A DNA stretch of 64,000 nt from Phyllobacterium sp. 21LDTY02-6 (GTDB taxonomy: Bacteria; Pseudomonadota; Alphaproteobacteria; Rhizobiales; Rhizobiaceae), in NCBI RefSeq assembly GCF_023554255.2, contig NZ_JAMJWD020000002.1, positions 982,004 through 1,046,003 on the forward strand, written 5' to 3'. Made by a program: the position numbers and the translations under genes. Under the pieces are notes generated by a model that made no database searches, was not told the origin of the DNA, and was given only the letters and a program-made list of their open reading frames with translations. Shown one piece after another: positions 30,048-39,535 of the stretch; within the stretch, counting starts at the first letter, position 1, and every line of letters begins with the position of its first letter.

Positions 30048-30929
30048 TCAGCGTGTCGGAACCGGGGTCTCTCCACGGTAGTCGTAAAAGCCGCGCCCGG
30101 TCTTCCGTCCGAGCCAGCCGGCTTCGACATATTTGACCAGCAACGGGCAGGGGCGGTATTTGGAATCCGCCAGGCCGTCATAGAGGACCTGCATGATCGA
30201 AAGACATGTATCGAGGCCGATGAAATCCGCGAGTTGCAGCGGGCCCATCGGGTGGTTGGCGCCGAGTTTCATCGCCGTGTCGATGGCATCGACCGAGCCG
30301 ACGCCCTCATAGAGCACGTAGATCGCCTCATTGATCATCGGCAGCAATATGCGGTTCACGATGAAGGCCGGGAAATCCTCGGAGACGGTCAGCGTCTTGT
30401 CGAGGCTGTTGACGAAATCGCGCGCCGTTTCGAAGGTGTAATTCTCGGTGGCGATACCGCGAATAAGCTCAACGAGCTTCATGACCGGCACGGGATTCAT
30501 GAAATGAATGCCGATGAAGCGCTCCGGACGGTCCGTCGTCGCCGCAAGCCGCGTGATGGAGATCGAGGACGTATTGGTGGCGAGTATCGCCTCGGGGTTG
30601 AGCGTCGGGCAAAGCTGGGCGAAAATCTTGCGCTTGACGGTTTCGTCCTCGGTCGCCGCCTCGACGGCGAGATCGACGCTGGAAAGGTCTTCCATGCGCA
30701 AGGCCGGGCTTATCCGCGAGAGCGCCGAGACGCGGTCGGCCTCGCTGAGCTTGCCGTGGGAAACCTGGCGCGCCATGTTGCCATTGATCGTGGCGATGGC
30801 TTTTTCAAGCTGCTCCGGGGCCTGGTCGTGGATCAAGACCTTATAGCCGGCGACGGCGCATACATGGGCTATACCGCTGCCCATCTGGCCCGCGCCGATA
30901 ATGCCTACAGTCTTGATTGTCCCGGCCAT
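30048..30929 (-). CDS. 3-hydroxybutyryl-CoA dehydrogenase
   Basis: This 293-residue NAD(P)-dependent dehydrogenase is of the Hbd/PaaH type, interconverting 3-hydroxybutyryl-CoA and acetoacetyl-CoA. The Rossmann motif GAGQMGSGIAHV starts at residue 12. The catalytic histidine lies in IGIHFMNPVPVMKLVE, and the C-terminal domain has NRILLPMINEAIYVLYEGV. The start at 30929 (MAGTIKTVGI) is taken because the in-frame extension upstream has no family counterpart. It lies after etfB-etfA, with a strong hairpin in between, so it may be partly uncoupled from them. Confidence 0.94.
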   Translation of the reverse strand: MAGTIKTVGIIGAGQMGSGIAHVCAVAGYKVLIHDQAPEQLEKAIATINGNMARQVSHGKLSEADRVSALSRISPALRMEDLSSVDLAVEAATEDETVKRKIFAQLCPTLNPEAILATNTSSISITRLAATTDRPERFIGIHFMNPVPVMKLVELIRGIATENYTFETARDFVNSLDKTLTVSEDFPAFIVNRILLPMINEAIYVLYEGVGSVDAIDTAMKLGANHPMGPLQLADFIGLDTCLSIMQVLYDGLADSKYRPCPLLVKYVEAGWLGRKTGRGFYDYRGETPVPTR

Positions 30930-30970
30930 GTTTCCATCCATTTTTTGTTTTGACGAAAGACAAACTAAAT

Positions 30971-30999
30971 GGCCGGGGTAGCGTTCGTCTACCCCGGCC
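30971..30999 (-). terminator. Strong hairpin between etfA and hbd
   Basis: A perfect 11-pair stem (GGCCGGGGTAG/CTACCCCGGCC) with a 7-nt loop lies 54 bp after etfA. On the minus strand it is followed by ATTTAGTTTG, a weak T-rich tail. It probably terminates most etfBA transcripts ahead of hbd. Confidence 0.75.
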
Positions 31000-31053
31000 A
31001 GACAATTTCGTTGCGGGGCGCATCCCGTTGCGGCGCGCCCGGTGGCTAAGCGG

Positions 31054-31983
31054 TCAGAGCGCCTTTTCGAGCTCCGGCAATACGACAAAAAGGTCGCCGA
31101 CGAGACCGTAATCCGCCACCTGGAAGATGGGGGCCTCCTCATCCTTGTTGATGGCGACGATGACCTTCGAATCCTTCATGCCGGCGAGGTGCTGGATGGC
31201 GCCCGAAATGCCGACCGCGATATAGAGATCCGGTGCCACGACCTTGCCGGTCTGGCCCACCTGCCAATCGTTCGGCGCGTAGCCGGCATCCACCGCGGCG
31301 CGCGAAGCACCGACGGCGGCACCGAGCTTGTCGGCCACCGGCAGGATGACTTCCTTGAACTTCTCGTTCGAGCCGAGCGCGCGGCCGCCGGAAATGATGA
31401 TCTTCGCCGAAGTCAGTTCCGGCCGGTCGCCGCCCGAAAGCTTTGCCTCGATGAACTTGGAAAGGCCGGGATTGGCTGCTGCCGAGACGGTCTCGACCGG
31501 CGCCGAGCCGCCTTCCTGTGCCGCCGCAAATGTCGCGGTGCGCACGGTGATGACCTTTTTCGGGTCCGTTGCCTGCACCGTCTGGATCGCATTGCCGGCA
31601 TAGATCGGGCGCTTGAACGTATCGGGCGAGACGACCTCGACGATGTCCGAGACCTGCATCACGTCGAGCAGGGCGGCAACGCGGGGCAGGACGTTCTTGC
31701 CGTTGGTGGTGGCGGGCGCAATGATGGTGTCGTAGTTGCCCGCGATCGAAACGATCAGTGCGGCCGTGGCCTCGGCGAGGCGGTTGGCAAGATCGTCGCT
31801 GTCGGCGAGCAGGACCTTCGTCACGCCTTGAAGCTTGGCGGCCTGATCGGCAACGCCCTGTGCACCCTTGCCGGCCACCAGGACGTGGACGTCGGAACCG
31901 ATCGCGAGCGCGGCGGTCAGGGCCTTGGCGGTCTGGTCGGAAAGCGCCTCGTTGTCGTGTTCGGCAAACAGAAGAATAGCCAT
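31054..31983 (-). CDS. etfA: Electron transfer flavoprotein alpha subunit
   Basis: This FAD-binding subunit of the electron transfer flavoprotein carries electrons from acyl-CoA dehydrogenases to ETF-ubiquinone oxidoreductase. The C-terminal FAD domain contains [30 protein letters not shown], and [21 protein letters not shown], the usual ETF-alpha signatures. The length of 309 residues is normal. It lies 22 bp after etfB. Confidence 0.97.
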   Translation of the reverse strand: MAILLFAEHDNEALSDQTAKALTAALAIGSDVHVLVAGKGAQGVADQAAKLQGVTKVLLADSDDLANRLAEATAALIVSIAGNYDTIIAPATTNGKNVLPRVAALLDVMQVSDIVEVVSPDTFKRPIYAGNAIQTVQATDPKKVITVRTATFAAAQEGGSAPVETVSAAANPGLSKFIEAKLSGGDRPELTSAKIIISGGRALGSNEKFKEVILPVADKLGAAVGASRAAVDAGYAPNDWQVGQTGKVVAPDLYIAVGISGAIQHLAGMKDSKVIVAINKDEEAPIFQVADYGLVGDLFVVLPELEKAL

Positions 31984-32005
31984 GTCAAATAATCCTTTCC
32001 TGACC

Positions 32006-32755
32006 TTAGAGCACGCCAGCTTCGTTCTTGAGCTTGGAGACGAGCTCCGCGACGTCCTTCACCTTGACGCCGGCCTTGCGTCCGCTCGGCTCTTCGGTCT
32101 TCAGGACCTTCAGGCGGGGCGCGGTATCGACGCCATAGTCAGCCGCAGCCTTCTCGTCCAAGGGCTTCTTCTTTGCCTTCATGATGTTGGGCAGCGAGGC
32201 ATAGCGCGGCTGGTTGAGCCGCAGGTCGGTGGTGACGATCGCGGGGAGGCTGATCTCGATGGTCTGCAAGCCGCCATCGACCTCGCGGGTGACCTTGGCC
32301 GAGCTGGCATCCAGCTCCAGCTTGGAGGCGAAGGTGCCCTGGCTCCAGCCGAGAAGCGCCGACAGCATCTGCCCGGTCTGGTTGGCATCGTCGTCGATCG
32401 CCTGCTTGCCGAGGATCACGAGCTGCGGCTGTTCGGCATCGACGACGCCCTTCAGGATCTTCGCGACGGCGAGCGGTTCGACCACATCGTCGACCTTGAC
32501 GAGGATGCCGCGATCGGCGCCCATGGCAAGGGCGGTACGGATGGTTTCCTGCGCCTGGGCCGGGCCGATGGAGACCACGACCACTTCTTCGGCCTTGCCG
32601 GCTTCCTTCAGACGGAGCGCTTCCTCGACCGCGATTTCATCGAACGGGTTCATGGACATCTTGACATTGGCCAGTTCTACGCCCGACCCGTCTCCCTTGA
32701 CCCTGATCTTGACGTTGTAATCGACCACCCGCTTTACCGGTACGAGGACTTTCAT
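32006..32755 (-). CDS. etfB: Electron transfer flavoprotein beta subunit
   Basis: The 249-residue ETF beta subunit carries AMP and forms the heterodimer with EtfA. The start [36 protein letters not shown], and the signature [31 protein letters not shown] are typical. It is the first gene of the etfB-etfA pair. The 192 bp upstream hold no gene I can support. Confidence 0.97.
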   Translation of the reverse strand: MKVLVPVKRVVDYNVKIRVKGDGSGVELANVKMSMNPFDEIAVEEALRLKEAGKAEEVVVVSIGPAQAQETIRTALAMGADRGILVKVDDVVEPLAVAKILKGVVDAEQPQLVILGKQAIDDDANQTGQMLSALLGWSQGTFASKLELDASSAKVTREVDGGLQTIEISLPAIVTTDLRLNQPRYASLPNIMKAKKKPLDEKAAADYGVDTAPRLKVLKTEEPSGRKAGVKVKDVAELVSKLKNEAGVL

Positions 32756-32947
32756 GGGGACTCCCTCTCAATGAACCTTTGACAGCTTTAGCCGCCATTC
32801 GAAGGTACCTGCTTGCCGGATGCCGACATTGAGGTAAAAAATGCGACGCACATCAGTGCGAACAGCGCGGGACCGTAAATATGACTTCCGGACACGTCAA
32901 TGCGAAACGCCGGAGTTTTGCGACTTCAAACGATTATTATATGCGGC

Positions 32948-33709
32948 TCAGCGCCCCCATTTGACCGGCTCCGGCGGCACGGCGGCAGAATCCTCCACCG
33001 GTGCCGAAATGACGGCTTTCGGCGAAACGACCTCGCGGTCGAGAAGCGGCACGTTCCGGCGTTTCAGGACGAGGGTCAGCAATGCGCCGGCGACGATGCC
33101 GCCGACATGGGCGGGCCAGGAAACCTGCTCGTCGCCTTTCCAGAACAACATCAGGAATTGCGCCGCGATCCACAGAAGCAGGGGGTAGAGCGCCGGTATG
33201 CGCAGCGGGATACGGCCAAAGGCCAGGACCCAGACTTTCACGCGCGGGTGGAGCAGGAGATAGGCGGCGACGATGCCCGCTATGGCGCCCGACGCGCCGA
33301 TCAGCGGCGCTTCCGATTGCGGAATGATCACCCCATGCAGGAAGGCGCCCGCCGCCGCGCAGAGCAGGTAGAACAGCAGGAACTTGAGATGGCCGAGCGC
33401 ATCCTCGACATTGTCGCCGAATACCCAGAGAAACAGCATGTTGCCGCCGAGGTGGAAAATATCGGCGTGAAGGAAGGCATAGGTCACATAGCTGAAATCG
33501 GCCGGGATCACCTCGTAGGAGGCGGGAAGCGTCGCCAGATCATGCACGAGCGCCGGTATGAAGCCGAAACCGAGGACGGCGGCTTCGAGATGACTGCCGC
33601 TGATGTTGACGAGCGCATATACCAGAACGTTCGCCGCGATCAGCCCGAGGGTTACATATTGAAGCCGGATATGTTTGAGACTGTTGGCGTCATGCAGGGG
33701 AATGAACAT
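32948..33709 (-). CDS. Rhomboid family intramembrane serine protease
   Basis: This 253-residue rhomboid protease has six or so membrane helices. The catalytic serine is Ser140 in GASG, paired with His201 in WPAHVGGIVAG. The YVTYAFLHADIFHLGGNMLFLWVFG segment (about residues 74-98) is the conserved first part. The C-terminal soluble tail is short and proline-rich. The substrate is unknown. It is followed upstream by the PduO gene with 18 bp between them, suggesting cotranscription. Confidence 0.93.
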   Translation of the reverse strand: MFIPLHDANSLKHIRLQYVTLGLIAANVLVYALVNISGSHLEAAVLGFGFIPALVHDLATLPASYEVIPADFSYVTYAFLHADIFHLGGNMLFLWVFGDNVEDALGHLKFLLFYLLCAAAGAFLHGVIIPQSEAPLIGASGAIAGIVAAYLLLHPRVKVWVLAFGRIPLRIPALYPLLLWIAAQFLMLFWKGDEQVSWPAHVGGIVAGALLTLVLKRRNVPLLDREVVSPKAVISAPVEDSAAVPPEPVKWGR

Positions 33710-33727
33710 TGGCGCCGGGTCTCCATG

Positions 33728-34309
33728 TCAACGATGTTGGCCCGGAACCCATAACACGTCCGTCGCACCATTGTCATTGACCGCGCGCGCCGCGACGAAC
33801 AGCAGGTCCGACAACCTGTTGATATATTTCAGGGCGGCAGGCGTCACGCGCTCGCCGGGGACCTGCGACAGTTCCACCATGCGGCGCTCGGCGCGTCTCG
33901 CCACCGTTCGCGCCAGATGCAGCGCCGCCGCCGCCGGTGATCCGCCCGGCAGCACGAATGAGCGAAGCGGGCTCAGCCTTTCGTTGAGCGCATCGATGTC
34001 CTGCTCCAGCCGCAGCACCTGGCTTTCGACGATCCGAAGCGGTTCATGCGCCATGGCCTCGCCGGTATCGGGCGTCGAGAGGTCCGCGCCGAGATCGAAG
34101 AGGTCGTTCTGCACCCGAAAGAGGGCGGCATCCAGTTCGGGATCGAGGTTCTGCGTATGGATGCGCGCCAGGCCGATGCAGGAATTGGCCTCGTCCACCG
34201 TGCCATAGGCTTCGACGCGGATGTCGTGCTTGAGCCGGCGGGGCCCCTGCGTCAGTCCTGTCGTGCCGTCGTCGCCGGTACGGGTATAGATCTTGTTGAG
34301 CTTTACCAT
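33728..34309 (-). CDS. Cob(I)yrinic acid a,c-diamide adenosyltransferase, PduO type
   Basis: This 193-residue PduO-type ATP:cob(I)alamin adenosyltransferase makes the adenosyl form of B12. The ATP-binding N-terminus KIYTRTGDDGTTGLTQG and VEAYGTVDEANS, then RRAERRMVEL and YINRLSDLLFVAARAVN, are family signatures. It lies between the HIG1-like gene (8 bp) and rhomboid (18 bp). Together with cobS/cobT earlier in the window this shows cobalamin use and synthesis. Whether it serves de novo synthesis or salvage is not clear. Confidence 0.94.
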   Translation of the reverse strand: MVKLNKIYTRTGDDGTTGLTQGPRRLKHDIRVEAYGTVDEANSCIGLARIHTQNLDPELDAALFRVQNDLFDLGADLSTPDTGEAMAHEPLRIVESQVLRLEQDIDALNERLSPLRSFVLPGGSPAAAALHLARTVARRAERRMVELSQVPGERVTPAALKYINRLSDLLFVAARAVNDNGATDVLWVPGQHR

Positions 34310-34317
34310 TCGCCGAT

Positions 34318-34515
34318 CTAGCCCGCAGTGCGGTGGAAATAGATCGCGCCGACGATCAGGATGATGGCGACGAGCTGCAGGAATATCCGCAACTGCATCA
34401 TCTTGTTCGAGAAGTTCGCATCGCCGCCCCGCATCATGTTGCGGAGGCCGACGAGCAGCACGACGGTGACCGCGGCGATGGCGATAACCGCCAGGAATTT
34501 GAAAATGACGTCCAT
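34318..34515 (-). CDS. Twin-transmembrane HIG1-like protein
   Basis: This 65-residue protein has two membrane helices (residues about 4-21 and 38-59) and the loop MMRGGDANFSNKMMQLR between them. The arrangement and the RxxxQ-like segment (LRIFLQ) fit the HIG1 domain of proteins that associate with respiratory complexes. The start at 34515 (MDVIFKFLAV) has GAGGAA eight bases upstream and is preferred to 34587, which would overlap the SDR gene. Function is by family analogy only. Confidence 0.8.
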   Translation of the reverse strand: MDVIFKFLAVIAIAAVTVVLLVGLRNMMRGGDANFSNKMMQLRIFLQLVAIILIVGAIYFHRTAG

Positions 34516-34552
34516 AACTCTATTCCTCAGACTGTCGGCCAGTCTGCTCCTG

Positions 34553-35383
34553 TTATGATTTGCCCGCAAGCAGACGATATAACGCACGTGACGGCAGCAG
34601 CCGGCGGGCGAGATCGGCGAATTTCGCCGGCAGGGTCACGATGTAGTGCGGTCTGGGCCGCTTGCTCTCCAACGCGTGTTTGAGCACCTTGTAGATGGCT
34701 TCGGGCCCGAGGGCAAATGGCTGCCTGCGGCCGGTGCGGGCGTGCTCGATTTCCCTGCGATAGACGTCGGCATGGGGCGAGCTGCCCGTATCGATATGGC
34801 TCTCGACATGCTCGATCGCATTGGCCCTGAACCGGGTTTCGATGGAACCGGGTTCCAGCAGCGAGACATGAATGCCGCTACCCTCCAGCTCCATGCGCTG
34901 CGTCGTCATCAGCCCCTCCAGCGCGAATTTCGCCGCAACATAGGCGCCGCGCCATTTCATCGGCACCAGCCCGAGGATCGACGAGCAATGGACGATCCTG
35001 CCGTGACCCTGGCGCCGCATCACGGGTATGACGAGCCGGGTCAGCTCATGCCAGCCGAAAAATGCCACGTCGAACTGCTCGCGCAATGCAGCCACCGGCA
35101 GGTCCTCCACCGCGCCGGGTATCGCATAGGCGCCGTTATTGTAGAGCGCATCCAGCGTTCCGCCGGTGCTTTCGAGGACTGCCGCCAGGGTCGATGCTAT
35201 CGAGGCGGAATCGCGGTAATCGAGGTAATGGGCGGAGAAACCTTCGTCCCGCAGCGCATCGATATCGAATTCCCGCCGCGCGGTGACGAACACGGTCCAG
35301 CCATCGGCCTTCAGGGCCCGGGCGCAATAGGCGCCCATTCCGCTGGAACCTCCCGTTATCAGGATCGTTTTGGATGGGGTCAT
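34553..35383 (-). CDS. SDR family oxidoreductase
   Basis: This 276-residue classical short-chain dehydrogenase has the cofactor motif GGSSGMG at residues 11-17, the NNG motif (YNNGAY) near 82, Ser134/Ser135 and the YxxxK pair Tyr148/Lys152. The C-terminal half (HYIVTLPAKFADLARRLLP) resembles retinol-dehydrogenase-like SDRs. The substrate is unknown. It is divergent from the BrkB-family gene (about 95 bp). Confidence 0.9.
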   Translation of the reverse strand: MTPSKTILITGGSSGMGAYCARALKADGWTVFVTARREFDIDALRDEGFSAHYLDYRDSASIASTLAAVLESTGGTLDALYNNGAYAIPGAVEDLPVAALREQFDVAFFGWHELTRLVIPVMRRQGHGRIVHCSSILGLVPMKWRGAYVAAKFALEGLMTTQRMELEGSGIHVSLLEPGSIETRFRANAIEHVESHIDTGSSPHADVYRREIEHARTGRRQPFALGPEAIYKVLKHALESKRPRPHYIVTLPAKFADLARRLLPSRALYRLLAGKS

Positions 35384-35478
35384 GTTTTGGTATCTAAATC
35401 AATCGATTGCGCAGAAAATGACTTCACATATTTGCCTGTGGCTTGCAATCTCGCTTATCAAATCAGAGGGGCCGATCA

Positions 35479-36339
35479 TTGGGAATACGGAAAGTCCTGA
35501 CCTTCACCTGGCGCATAGCCGCAGATGCGCTCGGTCATTTCAACTCCGATGATGGCTGGGCCCTGGCCAGTCATGTCGCGCTTTCCGGCATCATGGCGCT
35601 GTTCCCGTTCCTGATCTTCGCCACGGCACTCGCCAGCTTTCTCGGCGCCAGCGCCTTTACGGATACGGCGGTGCATGTGGTTTTCGACACCTGGCCCGAG
35701 GTCATAGCGACGCCGATCGCCCAGGAAGTGCGCAATGTCCTCAATGTCCAGCGCAGCGGATTGCTGACGATCAGCGTCATCGCCGCCGCCTATTTCGCCT
35801 CCAACGGCGTCGAAGCGCTGCGGGTGGCGCTGAACCGCGCCTACCGTGTCATCGACACGCGCTCCATCATCTATTGCAGGCTGCAAAGCCTTGGCTACGT
35901 GATCATCGCCACGATCGGCATCATGGCGATCAGCTTCCTGCTGGTGCTCGCGCCGCTGGCGATGAGCATCGCCACACGATGGCTGCCCGAACTGACGCTG
36001 ATTTCCGGGACGATCCGTTTCTGGCGCTATTGCATTGCCTCGGCCGTGCTGATCGTGGCGCTGCTGGTGGTTCACCTCTGGCTGCCGGCGGGCAGGCGCG
36101 GCCTGTTCGATATCCTGCCGGGCATATTGCTGACGCTGCTCGCCTGGACCATCGGCGCCACCATCTTCGCCAGCTATCTCGAGACGTTCGCCTCCTATGT
36201 GACCACCTATGCGGGCCTCGCCTCGATCATGGCCGCCATCGTGTTCCTCTATATCATCGCGGCGATCTTCATCATCGGCGCGGAGATCAATGCCGCCATC
36301 ATCCGTTACCGGGAGGGCAAGCGGGCGGAGCATTTCTGA
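35479..36339 (+). CDS. YihY/BrkB family membrane protein
   Basis: This 286-residue inner-membrane protein of the YihY (UPF0761, formerly RNase BN-like) family has about six helices. Typical blocks are WALASHVALSGIMALFPFLIF, a SNGVEALRVALNRAY motif, and the C-terminal TYAGLASIMAAIVFLYIIAAIFIIGAEINAAI. A TTG start is chosen because AGAGGGG lies seven bases upstream. The 3' end overlaps the convergent EamA gene by 34 bp. Its transport or envelope function is not established. Confidence 0.87.
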   Translation: MGIRKVLTFTWRIAADALGHFNSDDGWALASHVALSGIMALFPFLIFATALASFLGASAFTDTAVHVVFDTWPEVIATPIAQEVRNVLNVQRSGLLTISVIAAAYFASNGVEALRVALNRAYRVIDTRSIIYCRLQSLGYVIIATIGIMAISFLLVLAPLAMSIATRWLPELTLISGTIRFWRYCIASAVLIVALLVVHLWLPAGRRGLFDILPGILLTLLAWTIGATIFASYLETFASYVTTYAGLASIMAAIVFLYIIAAIFIIGAEINAAIIRYREGKRAEHF

Positions 36340-37190
36340 GCCGTGGAGAGCGCGACGCCGAGCGTCGCTATCAGCATCCCGACGAGCTGGAACGGCGAAA
36401 GCGTCTCGCCGAAGAGTGCATAGGCCATCAGCGCCGTCACGGCGGGGACGAGATAGAACAGCGACGCCACCCTGGAAACCGCGCCCTGCTTGATGAGCAC
36501 CATGAGCAGCAGGACCGCCCCGATGGACAGGACCAGCACCAGCCACGCCATCGCGAATGCGAGTTCGCCGGACCAGACGATCTGATGGGTCTCGAAGGCG
36601 AAGGTCATCGCCGCCATGAGGATCATCGCGCCGAAATATTGCAGCGTTGTGCCGGCTTTCAGGTCGATCTGGCCGACGAACCGCTTCTGCCAGACGGTGC
36701 CGATGCTGATTGCGACGACGGAAAACAGCGCCGCGGCGACGTTGACCGGCGTTATGCCTTGCGCCGAAATGGAAAGCTTCGGCCACAGGACCATCGACAC
36801 GCCGATAAAGCCGACTGCAAGGCCGGCCCAGTGCCGCCGCTCGATCGTCTCTCCGAGCGCGATGCCCGCCACCACGGCGGTGATCAATGGCTGCAGGCCG
36901 ACGACGAGCGCCGACATGCCGGCCGGCAGGCCATTGTGGATGGCCCAGAATACCGCACCGAGATAGGCGCCGTGGATCAGGCATCCGGCAATGATGGCAT
37001 GCAGCGCGCCGCGGCGGTCCGGCCATTTGTTGCCCGTGACGGCGACCCAGACGCCGAGAATGGCGCCGGCGATGGCGAAGCGCAGCATGAGGAACAGAAA
37101 CGGCTCCATATAGGGCATCGCATAGCGCGCGCCGATGAAGCCGGTGGCCCAGAGAACGACGAACAAGGCGGGGAACAGGCTGACCGGCAT
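36306..37190 (-). CDS. EamA-family (DMT) transporter
   Basis: This 294-residue, ten-helix transporter of the drug/metabolite superfamily has two EamA repeats. The first repeat starts PALFVVLWATGFIGARYAMPYMEP and the second has SLFYLVPAVTALMAYALFGETLSPFQLVGM. The start at 37190 is the first methionine that gives a helix at the N-terminus; no good ribosome binding site decides it. It overlaps the convergent BrkB-family gene. Confidence 0.87.
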   Translation of the reverse strand: MPVSLFPALFVVLWATGFIGARYAMPYMEPFLFLMLRFAIAGAILGVWVAVTGNKWPDRRGALHAIIAGCLIHGAYLGAVFWAIHNGLPAGMSALVVGLQPLITAVVAGIALGETIERRHWAGLAVGFIGVSMVLWPKLSISAQGITPVNVAAALFSVVAISIGTVWQKRFVGQIDLKAGTTLQYFGAMILMAAMTFAFETHQIVWSGELAFAMAWLVLVLSIGAVLLLMVLIKQGAVSRVASLFYLVPAVTALMAYALFGETLSPFQLVGMLIATLGVALSTAQKCSARLPSR

Positions 37191-37263
37191 GGGAGGGAAC
37201 CAGATTGGATGGAGCGGAGGGCTTTCCAATATACCATCGCGGCGGCGGCGAACAGCGGCGGCG

Positions 37264-38121
37264 CTAGAGATTTACCATCCGCCTGATGTCGTCCGGTGTT
37301 TTCCCGGCCTGGCGCAATGAGCGCAGCGAGGTATCGCGGCGGCTCTTCGACAGTTTCTCCCCCGATGCGTCGAGAATGAGTTCATGATGGTGATAGACCG
37401 GCGCGGGCAGGCCGAGGATCTGCTGCAGGACGCGGTGAACCGCCGTTGCGAAGAACAGGTCCCTGCCGCGCACGACATGGGTGATGCCCTGCAGCGCATC
37501 GTCCACCACCACCGCGAGGTGATAGCTCGTCGGCGTGTCGCGTCTCGCCACGACGACGTCGCCCCATGCCTCCGGCTTTGCCGCGACCTGGCGCACGCCT
37601 TCCGGACCGAACTCGTCCCAGGCGAGCGCCGCGCCGATATGGGCCACGGCCTTGTCCATGTTCAGCCGCCAGGCAAAAGGCATGCCGGCGGTCGTTCTTT
37701 CCTGCCTCTCCCGCCGGGAGATTTCGCGCTCGTCATGCGGATAGAGCGGCGCGCCATCGGGGTCTTTCGGCCAGTCGCCGGTTCCGACACGCTGCCTGAG
37801 TTCACTCCGGCTCATAAAGGCGGGGTAGACGAGATCAAGCTCCACGAGCCTGCCAAGCGCGGCGGAATAATCGGCAAAATGCTCGGACTGGCGCCGAAAA
37901 GTGCCGTCCCATTCGAATCCGATCCAGGCGAGATCGTCGAGAAGGTCCCGTTCGAGGGCGGGCGTGCAGCGTTCGCGGTCGATGTCCTCGATGCGCAGGA
38001 GCAACCGGCCATCATGGTCATCGGCGAATTTCCGGTTGAGCAGCGCCGAATAGGCATGGCCCGGATGGAGATGGCCATTGGGGCTTGGAGCGAAGCGGAA
38101 CACCGGTTTTGTCATGAGCAT
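37264..38121 (-). CDS. gluQRS: tRNA glutamyl-Q(34) synthetase
   Basis: GluQRS attaches glutamate to queuosine in tRNA-Asp. It resembles the catalytic core of glutamyl-tRNA synthetase without an anticodon domain, so 285 residues is right. The class I HIGH-like motif is in SPNGHLHPGHA (residues 13-23) and the KMSKS-like motif is KLSKS (256-260). The four zinc ligands of some members are not all visible. With the VUT transporter and its preQ1-like element near 6.1 kb it points to an active queuosine pathway in this genome. Confidence 0.93.
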   Translation of the reverse strand: MLMTKPVFRFAPSPNGHLHPGHAYSALLNRKFADDHDGRLLLRIEDIDRERCTPALERDLLDDLAWIGFEWDGTFRRQSEHFADYSAALGRLVELDLVYPAFMSRSELRQRVGTGDWPKDPDGAPLYPHDEREISRRERQERTTAGMPFAWRLNMDKAVAHIGAALAWDEFGPEGVRQVAAKPEAWGDVVVARRDTPTSYHLAVVVDDALQGITHVVRGRDLFFATAVHRVLQQILGLPAPVYHHHELILDASGEKLSKSRRDTSLRSLRQAGKTPDDIRRMVNL

Positions 38122-38193
38122 CGACGCATGATCTTGAAAGGACGGGACGCGGATTGATACGGTGTTTCAGTTGCAAGTGCAAAGGAACGGCCG

Positions 38194-38838
38194 ATGCGGC
38201 GGATCGATACGCTCGACGACATAGCAGAGGGACTGAGCGAACTCATAGGCACGCATCCCGAACTTGCCGCCATTGCCGAGCGGGCGGGGCCATTGCCGCT
38301 GCGGCGCTCGGAGCCGGGATTTGCAAGTCTTGCATCGATCGTCGTGTCGCAGCAGGTCTCCAGGGCCAGCGCCGATTCCATGTGGCGCCGGTTGAACGAA
38401 CTGGTCCAGCCGCTGACGCCCGTGACCTATCTCGCCGCCGGCGAGGACATATGGCGCGCCGCCGGCCTGTCGCGGGCCAAGCAGGCGACGCTGGAACGGA
38501 TCAGCCGCGCCATCCTTGCGGGCGGGCTCGATCTTGCCGCCCTGACGGAAGTGCCGATCCAGGATGCGATCGAGCAGATGACCCGGGTGAAAGGCATCGG
38601 GCCGTGGACGGCGGAAGTCTATCTTCTGTTTTCAGCCGGCCATGCGGATGTGTTTCCGTCCGGCGATGTGGCGCTCCAGCATGCCTATGCCCATGCCTAT
38701 GGCGAATCAGCGCGGCCCGATTCGAAATCCCTGCGCGCCTTTGCCGAACGATGGAGCCCCTGGCGGGGCGTTGCGGCCAGGCTTTTATGGGCCTATTACG
38801 CCGCGACGCGTGGCCGGGATGGCACACCTGTCGCATGA
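38194..38838 (+). CDS. DNA-3-methyladenine glycosylase II (AlkA-like)
   Basis: This 214-residue helix-hairpin-helix base-excision glycosylase removes alkylated bases from DNA. The hairpin is in VKGIGPWTAEVYLL (about residues 131-144) and the catalytic aspartate in FPSGDVALQ. FASLASIVVSQQVS is the conserved N-terminal helix of the family. It lacks the N-terminal domain of E. coli AlkA, as do short family members. It is divergent from gluQRS with 72 bp between starts. Confidence 0.92.
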   Translation: MRRIDTLDDIAEGLSELIGTHPELAAIAERAGPLPLRRSEPGFASLASIVVSQQVSRASADSMWRRLNELVQPLTPVTYLAAGEDIWRAAGLSRAKQATLERISRAILAGGLDLAALTEVPIQDAIEQMTRVKGIGPWTAEVYLLFSAGHADVFPSGDVALQHAYAHAYGESARPDSKSLRAFAERWSPWRGVAARLLWAYYAATRGRDGTPVA

Positions 38839-38923
38839 AGTTGAATTTGTGGTGTTTTTCCAACGGCCCCAACGCTATTTGCTTCACAATCCTGTCACGT
38901 CCGGCTTACAATATTAGGGCCTG

Positions 38924-39505
38924 ATGGTTGGAACGGGAGTTGATTCCTTGACAATAGCCGTCTCGCCGGACGGGTTGCCGGCATTGGTGCTCAACGCGGA
39001 TTATCGTCCGCTCAGTTATTACCCCTTGTCGCTCTGGTCCTGGCAGGACGCGATCAAGGCGGTTTTTCTCGACCGTGTGAACATCGTCGCCGAATATGAG
39101 CATGAGGTCTCCTCGCCATCCTTCGCGATGCGTCTGCCGAGCGTGGTTTCGCTTAAAAGTTACATAAAGCCCTCGCGCAACCCGGCCTTCACGCGGTTCA
39201 ACGTGTTCCTGCGCGACCGGTTCGAATGCCAGTATTGCGGTTCCGAAGAGGATCTGACCTTCGATCACGTCGTGCCGCGCTGCGCGGGCGGCGAAACGAT
39301 CTGGGAAAACGTGGTTGCGGCCTGCTCGCCCTGCAATCTGCGCAAGGGCGGCATGATGCCCAACCAGGCCAAGATGTGGCCGCGGCAGAAACCCTACCAG
39401 CCGACGGTGCACGACCTGCACAATAATGGCCGGCTTTTCCCGCCGAACCATCTGCATGAAAGCTGGATGGACTATCTCTACTGGGATGTCGAACTGGAGC
39501 CCTGA
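38924..39505 (+). CDS. HNH endonuclease family protein
   Basis: This 193-residue protein has an HNH nuclease fold with a zinc site: Cys102, Cys105, Cys134, Cys137. The HNH residues lie in FDHVVPR (His115), Asn129 and the following CSPCN. The N-terminal VLNADYRPLSYYPLSLWSWQDAIKAVF segment is a widely conserved alphaproteobacterial version. No neighbouring restriction, toxin or phage genes are visible, so this is probably a core house nuclease of unknown role. Confidence 0.9.
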   Translation: MVGTGVDSLTIAVSPDGLPALVLNADYRPLSYYPLSLWSWQDAIKAVFLDRVNIVAEYEHEVSSPSFAMRLPSVVSLKSYIKPSRNPAFTRFNVFLRDRFECQYCGSEEDLTFDHVVPRCAGGETIWENVVAACSPCNLRKGGMMPNQAKMWPRQKPYQPTVHDLHNNGRLFPPNHLHESWMDYLYWDVELEP

Positions 39506-39535
39506 TCTTCCGGTTCGTCCGTTTTTCCGGGTCGG

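Noticed and set aside
34318..34587. Longer start for the HIG1-like protein at 34587
   Set aside because: It would overlap the SDR gene by 35 bp and lacks a ribosome binding site, whereas 34515 has one and gives the two-helix protein.
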